NCBI RefSeq assembly: GCF_048544455.1
Contig: NC_133537.1
Coordinates: forward strand, 20,769,541 to 20,833,540
Reading direction: 5' to 3'
Length of the DNA: 64,000 bases
Origin: Silene latifolia
Taxonomy: Eukaryota > Streptophyta > Magnoliopsida > Caryophyllales > Caryophyllaceae
The position numbers and the translations under genes are program-made. The notes under the pieces are model-generated. The model made no database searches, was not told the DNA's origin, and saw only the letters and a list, made by a program, of their open reading frames with translations. Of the stretch, positions 55,166 to 64,000 are shown in pieces (the first letter of the stretch is position 1; each line of letters opens with the position of its first letter).

Positions 55166-55691
55166 CCTAAGTCTTTATTATTATTTATTAATAATAAGAA
55201 GGTGGGGTTTTTAGAATCCTAGCCTATTTTTTTTTTTTATTTTGTAACGTACTATTATTATTAAAGAGATGAAATAAAAAAGGTTAAGTGGTTATGAAAC
55301 CGTTATGATTTTCTATGATTATTCTTGTCGAATTTCAAATGCAATTACAAATGTCCTTCTATTTACATTTAAGACAATTAAATGGGTTGTATCCTGTGAA
55401 GTATTGCCTACGTATTCATTTAAAAAAATGAAATCAAACCCTTGCGCATAGTTCAAGTAAATGTAAAAGAATAATTGTTTTAAGCAAGAGCTTGTAATGA
55501 ACTTAGAAAATAAGCATGAGCTTTACTTACTCCTAAAATGCAATTTAGTTTATTTGATGATATGAGAATGACAAATTGTCAAAGTGCAAGAGCAAGATGA
55601 CATTAGCTTAGTCCAGCTTGGCCATGGGCCGTTTATTCCGTGCCACAAGAGCGACACGTGAGGTTACGCGAGGAGCGTTTTTGCTCCTATT
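55166..55691. other. Spacer between convergent antisense gene 2 and pol
   Basis: AT-rich, with an inverted ATTATTATTTATTAATAATAA near 55177-55198 that could act in 3' end formation for the plus-strand gene. No ORF or repeat beyond that. Confidence 0.4.
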
Positions 55692-56761
55692 CTAGGCATA
55701 GTAATGTTTCAGTTGGTCGAGGTTGGTCGGGTTGGCAAATTCATTCTCATCTAAGTCTATGATCCTAACCGCACCCCCTGGAAGTATGGACTTGACTAGG
55801 AATGGCCCGGCCCAATTGGGTTTAAATTTTCCTCGTGGATCGACAGGTAAAAGAGCCCTAATTGATTTGCGGACCAAGTCTTCTTCTTTGATGTTCCTTG
55901 GCCTAACCCTTTTGTTGAAGGCTCGTTTGATACGTGCCTGATATGTTTGCACATTGTGTAATGCACGTAACCTTCGTTCATCCAGGAGGATGAGTTCTTC
56001 ATATCTATCCCTTTTCCACTCGGCTTCTGGGATTTGACTTTCGAGTAAAATACGCAAGGATGGTATTTCTAGCTCGACTGGTTGTACAGCTTCCATGCCG
56101 TAGGTCAAATAGAAAGGGGTGGCCCCAGTGGGCGTCCTAACAGACGTACGGTATCCCCATAAAGCAAAGGGTATCTTGCTTGGCCAATCTCTATAGTTGT
56201 CAATCATTTTCTTGAGAATCGTGACAACATTTTTGTTTGCTGCCTCTACCGCGCCATTGGTTTGTGGTCTATATGGCGAGGAGTGGTGATGCTTAATTTT
56301 GTACTTGGATAGCAATTGTTCAGTCTCAGCTTGGAAATGTGATCCATTGTCACTGATGATCTCATGTGGGAAACCATATCGACAGATAATGTTGGTTTGT
56401 ATAAACTTTGCCACTTTCTTGGCTGTAAGACTGGTGTAGGAAGCCGCTTATACCCATTTGGTGAAATAATCGATTGCTACTAGGATGAAAAAAGGTGACC
56501 TCTGTTCCTATTTGGAGTGATCTTGCCGATGATGTCAATTCCCAAGCGAGAAAATGGCCAGGGAGATGTCATGGTGTAAAGCAATGAAGGAGGGACATGT
56601 TGCACATTCCCGAAGATTTGGCAATTATGGCAATGTCTTACATATTTGATGCAATCAGATTCCATCGTGGTCCAATAATACCCTAAACGTGCGATTTTCT
56701 TTGCCAACATGGGTCCACTCATGTGAAGGCCACATTCTCCATCATGGACTTCTTCCATCAC
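55692..56761 (-). pseudogene. Integrase of the Tat element, split by stops
   Basis: The zinc domain and first catalytic Asp are in 56480-56761: HDGECGLHMSGPMLAKKIAR, CIKYVRHCHNCQIF, LGIDIIGKITP. Frame breaks occur near 56410-56500, then 55692-56414 is open: CRYGFPHEIISDNGSHFQ, the glutamate region NGAVEAANKNVVTILKKMID, and a C-terminal GKFKPNWAGPFLVKSILPGG. These are the DDE and GPY-type motifs of gypsy integrase. Confidence 0.88.
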
Positions 56762-57570
56762 TTTCCGTGCCTGTGAATGATCAAGGCAGCGTAGGATTAC
56801 ACCAAGAGGTGTTCTTTTGTATAGTTCTCATTGCATGAGAACGTATTGGGAAGCTAGAAAGCGGATAGCGCGTTGTCCCCTTTTGTCCATTTCTGATGGA
56901 TAGGTGCCATTGAGCTTGAAGTTTGGGATTGCTTGGAACCAAGGTTCCTCCGCAATTTGCTATTCATCGGTGATTTGGTGCACATAAGCTGGCTCTGATC
57001 ATCGTTCGATGCATAAAGGCATTTCTACCATGCTATCCGGCATATTAATCAAAGATGCAAGTTTTGTAAGAGCATCTACAAATTGATTTTCTTCTTGAGG
57101 TAGATGTAGGTAGGTCACTTGATCGAAGAATTGGGCTACTTGGCCTATTCTGGCTTTATAAGGTGCCAAGCTTTCGCTTCGTATTTTCCAAGATCTCGTA
57201 ATTTGATTGATGATCAAAGATGAATCCCCATGTACTCGAAGATTCTTGATGCCTAAACTTACTACCGCTTGCAATCCAATGAGACAAAGCCAGATTCTGC
57301 AGCGTTATTTGTCACCTCGAAGTCGAGTTTGACAGAGATTAGTGTATGCTCGCCTTCAGGAGAAATGAGCAAAACTCCTATTCCACATCCTCTTAAATTC
57401 GATGCCCCATCAAAGTAGAGGTCCCAGGAGTCTACATTCATTTGGAGTATATCCTCGCCAGGAAACGACCAGGTGTCTATCGTTTGTGTATCATTGATGG
57501 GATTTTCTGCGAAGAATTCGGCAACGGCGCGCCCCTTTATAACTTTCAGAGGTACATACTTGAGATCGAA
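56762..57570 (-). pseudogene. Second RNase H-like domain of the Tat element
   Basis: Readable pieces are WDLYFDGASNLRGCGIGVLL (about 57430-57360) and, in the frame 56999-57274, GIKNLRVHGDSSLIINQITR, SLAPYKARIGQVAQFFDQVT and QFVDALTKLASL. This archaeal-type RNase H after the normal RNase H marks the Tat lineage. It is broken by frameshifts around 57280 and stops after 56999. Confidence 0.8.
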
Positions 57571-58521
57571 CTATGAGAGCATCAAAGTCCATCTTGCTAA
57601 ACGTCCATTGAGAACGAGTTTCTCGAAGAGGTATTTGGCAGGATCCATTTTGGAGAATATTTTGACGGAGTAGCTAAGCATGTAATGGCGTAGCTTCTTC
57701 GTTGCCCACACAAGAGCGAGGCATGTATTCTCGAGTGGTGTGTATTTGCACTCGTACTCCAAGAACTTCTTACTAAGGTAGTAGATAGCTCTTTCTTCTT
57801 TCCCTACAGTTTGAGCTAGCATGACGCCCATGGCCATTTCAGTTACCGTGAGATATAAACCAAGAGATTGATCTCGTTGAGGTGGCATGAGCACTGGTGG
57901 CTTGGCTAGTATTTCCTTGATTCGGTCGAAAGCCTTCTGACAGTCATCATCCCACATGGTGTGATCTGTTTTCTTTAACTTCTTGAAGATAGGTTCGCAG
58001 ATCATGGTGAGTTTCGATATGAATCGACTTATATATTGCACTTTGCCTAGGAATCCTCTAACTTCTTTCTCTGTTTGAGGTTGCGGCATTTCTATTAGAG
58101 CTTTGATCTTAGAAGGGTCTATTTCTATAGCTCGTTGGCTAACAACGTATCCCAGGAGTTTGCCAGATGTCACCCCGAATGCGCATTTCTGAGGGTTAAG
58201 CCTCATGTTGTACTTTCGTAGCCTTGAGAAGAATTTGCGAAGGTTCGCAATGTGTCCCTCTCTTTCCTTGGACTTGACAATCATGTCATCTACGTATACC
58301 TCAACTTCTTTATGCATCATGTCATATAAGAGCGTAGTTGCGGTGCGTTGGTATGTAGCTCCGACGTTGATTAACCCAAATGGCATAACCGTGTAGCAAT
58401 AGGTTCCCCATTGAGTGACGAAGGCGGTCTTATGCATGTCTTCTAAGGTCATCTTGATTTGGTTATATCCTGCGTATCCATCCATGAAGGATAGTAACGC
58501 GTGATCCGCCGTATTATCCAC
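57571..58521 (-). CDS. Reverse transcriptase (part) and RNase H of the Tat element
   Basis: A 316-codon open frame: ALLSFMDGYAGYNQIKMTLE, TYCYTVMPFGLINVGATYQR, the catalytic YVDD in VEVYVDDMIVKSKE, MRLNPQKCAFGVTSGKLLGY, VRGFLGKVQYISRFISKLT, then RNase H (AIYYLSKKFLEYECKYTPLE). The RT start (VPVPKKDGRIRVCVDFRDLN) lies upstream beyond a stop at 58684. It ends in a stop at 57571 after ARWTLMLS. Confidence 0.9.
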   Translation of the reverse strand: MDNTADHALLSFMDGYAGYNQIKMTLEDMHKTAFVTQWGTYCYTVMPFGLINVGATYQRTATTLLYDMMHKEVEVYVDDMIVKSKEREGHIANLRKFFSRLRKYNMRLNPQKCAFGVTSGKLLGYVVSQRAIEIDPSKIKALIEMPQPQTEKEVRGFLGKVQYISRFISKLTMICEPIFKKLKKTDHTMWDDDCQKAFDRIKEILAKPPVLMPPQRDQSLGLYLTVTEMAMGVMLAQTVGKEERAIYYLSKKFLEYECKYTPLENTCLALVWATKKLRHYMLSYSVKIFSKMDPAKYLFEKLVLNGRLARWTLMLS

Positions 58522-58683
58522 TAATATGTCGATATGTGGTAGAGGAAAGTCATCCTTAGGACTCGCTTTGTTTAAGTCTCTAAAGTCAACACAAACACGG
58601 ATTCTCCCATCCTTTTTGGGTACGGGTACTATGTTAGCTACCCAGTCTGAGTACTCGGAAACTTTGATGAACCCGACTTTGAA

Positions 58684-59481
58684 CTATTTATCGACTTCTT
58701 CTTTGATCTTGAGAGCCCATTCTATCCTCATTCGACGAAGCTTCTGTTTCACGGGTTTAAAACCTGGTTTAATTGGGATTCTTTGCTCTGCGATGTCCCT
58801 GTCGATCCCTGGCATATCTTTGTAGGACCAAGCAAAAACGTCTTTGAACTCGTGCAGGAGGTCTATGAAATTGGCCCTTTCAATGGGGCTCAAGGTTGTC
58901 CCTATCCTAAGTTCTTGGGGTTCTAGTTTAGTTCCTACGTTGATGGGTTCGGTATTTTCTATCATTGGTACCCCATCCCCCTCTTGTAGTATTTCTTTGG
59001 CTATGTAGGGTGGTATTTCGATTGAGTCTGGGTCAGGGTCATTCTCATTCTCATCGTAAACAGAATTGCATCCAAGATAACACGAAGAGTAAGCAGAACC
59101 TGATTTATTCATATTAAGATTTGAGAAAAGTTGAAACAAAGAAGCCATCTGATCTGTAGTCAGTGGCGGTAAAGGGACAACGGTTGGGACATTTCCCGAA
59201 CCACTGTTGCTATTTGACACTAAGCTAGGAGAAACGAGGGGAGTGGGAATGACGACAGGAGGAGACTCTCTAGGAACTTCTCTAGACTCCGACTCTAACT
59301 CAAATTCATCGTCTTCTGGTTCTCTTTTGAACATCTCTCCTTCTCCAGTGGTGAGCTTGAAGAGTCTTCCTTGATTGTTTGTCCACTTGATCGATTTTCT
59401 CCATCCTTTCTGCTGATTGGTGTTGGTTTCCGTGTCCAGTGTGGTAATGATCTCATCTATGCTGCTTTCGGCGCTCTTCAT
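58684..59481 (-). pseudogene. Region between gag and RT of the Tat element (protease not resolved)
   Basis: A 265-codon open frame from MKSAESSIDEIITTLDTETN. It has an acidic and Pro/Ser-rich linker, then the conserved pre-RT segment (LLHEFKDVFAWSYKDMPGID, VKQKLRRMRIEWALKIKEEV). It stops at 58684 just before the RT core. I could not find a clear D(S/T)G protease triad, so it may be decayed or deleted. Confidence 0.7.
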
Positions 59482-59639
59482 TAAGGGAAGATCCTTGAGG
59501 TAGACATCTTCCTCGCTATCCGTCTATATCCCATTGATCACCTCTTCTTTTGGGGAGATAAGATGTGAGTAATCTAAGGTAGATTCATCACTTGTAATCA
59601 TCGAGAACTCAAGAGGATTCGAGTGTTGTTAAAGCTTAC

Positions 59640-60825
59640 CTCCAGGTGGTATTGGTAGGCGACCGTCTTCAATCATATCTTGAAGTACATTTTTCAGTTT
59701 GTAGCATTTTTCTGTATCATGTCCCTTACCTCTATGGTATTCACATTACGAATTCTCATCTTAGAACTTGGATTTCTTTTCTGGTTCGGGTGTAGGGCCT
59801 ATGGGTTGAAGTTTACCCAGCTTCATCAACCTTTTTAGAGCGTTGGAATATGTGTCCCCTAGATTTGTGAATTTCCTTGGAGGGGTACCCTTCTTAGATG
59901 GCTCGAGAAGGTTAACTTCATCAGTTTTGCTAGTAGACCCGTAAGAACGACTTGTTGAGCCTTGATATCCACGACCTATCGTTTTGGACAAGAGCCCTTT
60001 ATGGATGTCATCTTCGATCCTCGTCCCTAGTACGGTTAAATCTTTGAAGGTCTTGATGTTTTGATACCTCAAATGCTTTGCATAGATGGGCTTTAGGTTG
60101 TCCACGAATTTCTCCACGAGAGTAGCTTCATCCGGACGTTCAACAATTTGAGTACTAGTCTTCCTCCACCGACTTAGGAAGTCGGTGAAACCTTCTTTGT
60201 CATTTTGGGTAAGAACCTCTAAAGTGCGCATGTTGACCTGGATTTCAGCATTATCCGCATATTGTTTAGCAAACTCGATTGCGGCATCATCCCAGGTAGC
60301 GATTTTCTTGTGCTCTAGCGAATAGAACCATTGTTTTGGGATGGTGTCAAGAGATGAAGGAAAGATCCTTAAGAACATCTCGGGTTTAATGCCTTTGATA
60401 GACATGTAATCCTTGAAAGCACGGATATGGTTCAAAGGGTTTTCATGCCCCTTGAATTTAGGGATATCCGTCATGTTGAAATTGGTTGGCAACTTGGAAC
60501 TCACGGCCTCATATTTGCGATTATTTTCCCTATAAATGTCATCCCCTTTGAGATACATCAATTGCTCCTCCGAGTATTGGAGTCGTTTCTCAGCTGCAGT
60601 CATACCTATGGGAGGGTTTTCGTCCCCGAAGTTCTTCACAAATTCATCAGACACTTCACTTTCTCGAGGAGGCATCGTCGTTTCCACGGCATATATTCGG
60701 CCCTCAATGGTGTCAAGGCGATCATACACTTGGTTTTGAGTAACTTGGAGACGAGCTACCGCGGCTAGGATTTGATCATTACCATTCTGGAGTTGGTTGA
60801 AGTTCACGTCGCTTGTTTCAGGCAT
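59640..60825 (-). CDS. gag of the Tat element
   Basis: Open from MPETSDVNFNQLQNGNDQIL at 60825 to a stop at 59761. The retrotransposon gag core: PKFKGHENPLNHIRAFKDYM, IFPSSLDTIPKQWFYSLEHK, TWDDAAIEFAKQYADNAEI, DNLKPIYAKHLRYQNIKTF. After the stop the same frame continues past a second stop into CEYHRGKGHDTEKCYKLK, a CxxH..HxxxxC nucleocapsid-type finger, to about 59640. Confidence 0.88.
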
Positions 60826-61605
60826 CTTGGAAACTGAATAAGAGATCGACGACGAATCAAAACACGATCGACCATTCTAGCACACTTACTCGAAAAGAAA
60901 TGTTTTGACTCGTGAAGTGGGAGTGTGCCACTTGTGTCAAGTAAGTTGTGAGGAAATGACAGAGTTTGAAAAAATGTTGGTCCTAGTCAACTTTAGTGTA
61001 GTTGTAGGAGTGGACTCGAAGTGAGGTTTTGAGATGGGTTTTGAGGCCCGAATTTTGACTTGACAATTGGACAGAGTTTCGGCTGATTTTGCGCTAATAT
61101 TAGGCCCAAGTTTCGAAAATTTTTACATTTTAAAGAAGGATTTTGGTTTTACAAAAATCGTCATGGTTTGTTTTAGAAATGGTGATCACATATGGTACAA
61201 ACATTATACAAGCATTATAACGGGATGCTGAGTGCATTTAAAAGGGTTTTGGTTTAAAGGGTGGGTTGCCATACCGAACAATCAAACCCGAAGTCTGTGG
61301 AGAGGTTCGTACCAAACAAGAGTAAGGCCGATTCCTAGTCCATTTCCTCAAGTAGTGAAAGTCCTTGATACAAACAAGAGTAAGTACCATGGTATGGATG
61401 GCGTCAATCACTATCCATCCTTGGGCCCAAATAAGAATTAGGACCGTTTAGACGGGACGATTGGTCGAATGGATTGGGTTGGGCCTAGGAAGGCCGAATA
61501 AACGATCTAGGAAGACCGATTTATGAAAACCGACAATTGTCTTGTACAACCTATTCCCTAACCTTGTTCAAGTTTCACCCTTTTGGCTACACGTAAGTGT
61601 ATTAC
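60826..61605 (-). other. Untranslated leader of the Tat element
   Basis: Between the primer site and the gag start. Short frames only. It should carry packaging and dimer signals, none of which can be identified by eye. Confidence 0.5.
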
Positions 61606-61623
61606 TCCCCAGCGGAGTCGCCA
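61606..61623 (-). promoter_or_regulatory. Primer binding site (tRNA-Arg type) of the Tat element
   Basis: The minus strand reads TGGCGACTCCGCTGGGGA, three bases inside the LTR end at 61627. This primer is typical of Tat-lineage gypsy elements and fixes polarity to minus. Confidence 0.93.
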
Positions 61624-62312
61624 AACTGTGGACGCGGGCCCACAGGGGTACTTGGGAAACAAGCGTTTGCATTTGTGGAGTCGCCACCAATTTATTGTGG
61701 AAAATTGGAAACCGTTCGAATACCTTGTGCCATGTCAAGACACAAAGTAGTGACATGAACACCAAGAACTCGTTACCCTTAGCATTCTATGTCTAGAATG
61801 ACTCTCGTGGATGCCAATGAACACGGATGTTCACAGAGATCTGGAGTAAGGGGTGAGGGTACGTATTAGGAAGCTCTTTTGATCGAGCACCTAATCCCGC
61901 CCGCCTCGATAGTGGCCTCTACTAATGATAAGGGAAATTATCTATACTCGATATATTGTCGATTATATGTATGCAATGCAACATCCAACGTTTTAATCCT
62001 AACATGTGAGAAAGAAACTAAGTCGGTTATCACATAATTTAACATGCAATTGGGTTGAAGTAGGAATTAGGTTGATTACATGTGAAGGCATACAAGTGAT
62101 ACAATAAAAGAAATACAATAATAAAAATTGCAATAATTACATCGGATTAATTGATTGATATCGAAAATACTTTTAAAACGGATGGTTTGAGAAAGAATAA
62201 ATAAATAAATTAACGAACATGAATTAGGGTGATAATACGATTAATAGTTAATTAGATACGTAATTAATAAACTACGTCAAAGCAACACGGGAGTTCAGGG
62301 ACAAAAATCAAC

Positions 62313-62375
62313 CAGGAACAGGCGCAGCAGAGCTGCGTCCCTTGGAAGAGGCGCAGCAGTTGCTGCGTCCGTTCC
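62313..62375. repeat. Palindromic repeat pair 5 (5' LTR, part deleted from the 3' LTR)
   Basis: GGAACAGGCGCAGCAGAGCT..GTCCC and GGAAGAGGCGCAGCAGTTGC..GTCC. Confidence 0.88.
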
Positions 62376-62934
62376 TTGGCTCAGTTCTGGTTGTGAAGCC
62401 GGAATTGCAAATCGTTAATATTCGTTGGTGATTTTAATCGATCATTATGAATAATTGACTCAGATGAAAGTGATTAGCAGATTATTTACATATGATTGAG
62501 GTCATAAAAGCGATAAAGCATGAACGAAACTAATTAGGACTAATTAATATAAGATTTTTAAGATTATTTACAAATACAAACTAATTAGGCTAAACAAACT
62601 ATTAATGATGAATTAATGACAGATATGATAAATAACGGATGGGAATATATCAAAGATCGAATTCCAGAGACTCAATATGGGTAAATCGAATCTCTAAAAA
62701 AACCGAATTTGATTTTAATGACGAAAACCCGCAAATATTGGTTATAAAGGATTTAAGTCGGGATTTAAAAGATGAATTAAATACCAACGATGATGAATAA
62801 TATAATACATGTTAGAATTATCATATTAGAATTATTATGTTAACGAAAGAATAAATAATTGAAAACAAAAGCAAAACAAACGGATTAACAAAACACGAAG
62901 GAAGAAGAAAGGAAGCAGGAACTGCGGCAACCTC

Positions 62935-62996
62935 ACGAAGAGGCGCAGCAGGTGCTGCGTCCCTTCGAAGAGGCGCAGCAGTTGCTGCGTCCTTTC
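62935..62996. repeat. Palindromic repeat pair 6 (5' LTR)
   Basis: Both units are close to consensus (core GCGCAGCAGGTGCTGCGTC and GCGCAGCAGTTGCTGCGTC). It is the counterpart of pair 1. Confidence 0.9.
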
Positions 62997-63540
62997 TCGA
63001 CGATTGTCCTCTGATAATCCGTAAAAAAAGGGTTTAAACACGGTTTTAGAAATCGGTTTTAAGAGTACTTTCGACATAAATCTTACAATATGATTACAAT
63101 AATAAAGAACGATAATTAAAAGAAGGATTATACACCCTCAGACTTACATGTTTGACGAAACGAGATGAACCAAGTATACGTTTAGTGATGCTCGACTCGA
63201 ATGTAGACGAAAGTGCCCTCGTAAGAGGAAATTAAACAGATTGATTAAGTTGATTATTGTGGAGTTGGTCAAATTGGTAGGTCATGCAAAACGAGGCTGG
63301 TAATCAGAAGGATCCGAGCTTACGTGGTCGAAAGTTCAAGCACGTAGACGCCAAAAAGTAAAAACGTGGTCTAGAATGCAAAGGGAGAAGAGAAGGGCGG
63401 ACACTCGCGTGAGAAATATGTGAGACCAAAGGTCTCTATTTATACTAATCACACGGTGGAAGTAGGGTTTTCGGTGAAACTTGGAAGTGAATCTTCGAAA
63501 AGATATGAAAAGATACGAAAAATACGCAGAAAAGGACTTG

Positions 63541-63601
63541 GGAAGAGGCGCAGCAGGCATTGCGTCTCTTGGAAGAGGCGCATCACTTGCTGCATCCTTT
63601 C
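63541..63601. repeat. Palindromic repeat pair 7 (5' LTR)
   Basis: GGAAGAGGCGCAGCAGGCAT..GTCTC and GGAAGAGGCGCATCACTTGC..ATCC, about 100 bases upstream (minus sense) of the LTR TATA box. Counterpart of pair 2. Confidence 0.88.
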
Positions 63602-64000
63602 CCAAGTGGTTTCCTCCTGCGGAAGAAAGATTTCCTTGTTTTGGTTATGGAGTAACGGATTAATCTTGTTTTCCTTAATATTTTTTGTGAATATTACGGG
63701 AAATTCCTTACCAAAGATTAAAAGATTGCGAAATATGGAATAGAAATATCCAGAACATTCCAGAACATTCTGACTCGGTTTTAGAAAATGAAGACGTTAT
63801 TTTGACCCGGACTCCAAATGTACTCTAATTACTGTCAAAACGACCGTATCGGCGTGTAGATGACATTTAAGAGGTAGACACAAGTATTTGAGCGATCACT
63901 TGACGATAAACTTACGAACTGTCACAAATCGTTCCGCGTACCGAACATGCGGCCCAATCATCAACGAGTGGTTTGCGGGAGGTGCAGAAATGAGGTATCT

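Larger units (their letters stand above)
47291..64000 (-). mobile_element. Tat-lineage Ty3/gypsy element with two antisense ORFs (right end beyond window)
   Basis: 3' LTR 47291-48814 and 5' LTR 61627 to the window end (minus orientation). Minus-strand order: primer site (61606-61623), gag, protease, RT, RNase H plus a second RNase H-like domain, integrase (55692). Between pol and the 3' LTR are two plus-strand transcription units (49729-52754, 53665-55165). A tRNA-Arg-type primer site, the additional RNase H-like domain and antisense ORFs are known Tat-lineage traits. gag-pol has many stops. It is inserted in the Athila-like element. Confidence 0.9.
61627..64000 (-). repeat. 5' LTR of the Tat element, a few bases short of complete
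   Basis: It runs from CGCGTCCACA (minus-strand end, 61627) to the right window edge, which stops at GAGGTATCT, four or so bases before the expected TGTAGATACC start seen at 48814. It includes about 860 bp absent from the 3' LTR. TATA box TATAAATAG at 63436-63444 (minus strand). Confidence 0.9.

Noticed and set aside
47700..63605. CRISPR-like array from the repeated GC-rich units
   Set aside because: Eukaryotic context, pairs dispersed over 16 kb, no regular spacers.

Overview
This is a plant nuclear window, almost certainly eudicot: intron-rich genes with GT..AG junctions, a telo-box and TGGGCY promoter next to a ribosomal protein gene, and plant-type LTR retrotransposons, CACTA, Mutator-like (MULE), hAT, Helitron and miniature LTR elements. 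The transposon ends recall the carnation/goosefoot order (Caryophyllales), but that is only an impression and the species cannot be fixed. Everything was read by eye; there were no database searches.

The left 18 kb is a gene-bearing arm. It holds the 5' exons of a U-box cyclophilin gene (PUB49/CYP65/PPIL2 type, minus strand, running off the left edge), a four-exon conserved plant gene (4017-5674, plus), a four-exon BTB/NPH3-family gene (6145-9455, minus) and an intronless 60S ribosomal protein L26 gene (17677-18117, minus). Small elements fill the spaces: a MULE with a 9-bp target duplication, MITEs, a miniature LTR element, a Helitron, a MULE nested in a hAT-like element, a diverged 0.75-kb tandem duplication and LINE remnants.

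From about 20 kb rightward the window is repeats. A degenerate minisatellite and a roughly 250-bp TTG microsatellite precede a Ty3/gypsy element on the minus strand (21986-30637, duplication TCTAC, probably CRM or a related chromovirus). Its reading frame runs through the polypurine tract into the 3' LTR. A 1.74-kb non-autonomous CACTA element sits in its 5' LTR. Then come Helitron and CACTA ends, an array of miniature LTR elements with 72-bp LTRs, and a large nest.

In the nest (about 33.8 kb to the right edge) an Athila-like element has been hit twice. A Sirevirus-type Ty1/copia element (34688-45885, duplication GAATG) lies in its LTR. A Tat-lineage Ty3/gypsy element (47291 to beyond 64000, minus strand) lies in its body. 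The copia element keeps an uninterrupted 534-codon extra ORF resembling the 'putative plant transposon protein' family. The Tat element carries two transcription units antisense to gag-pol, between pol and the 3' LTR: an eight-exon plant-mobile-domain gene and a second related ORF with its own TATA box. Seven pairs of a GC-rich palindromic repeat occur only in this element, in its LTRs and just upstream of both antisense ORFs. This antisense module and its repeats are the most interesting part of the window.
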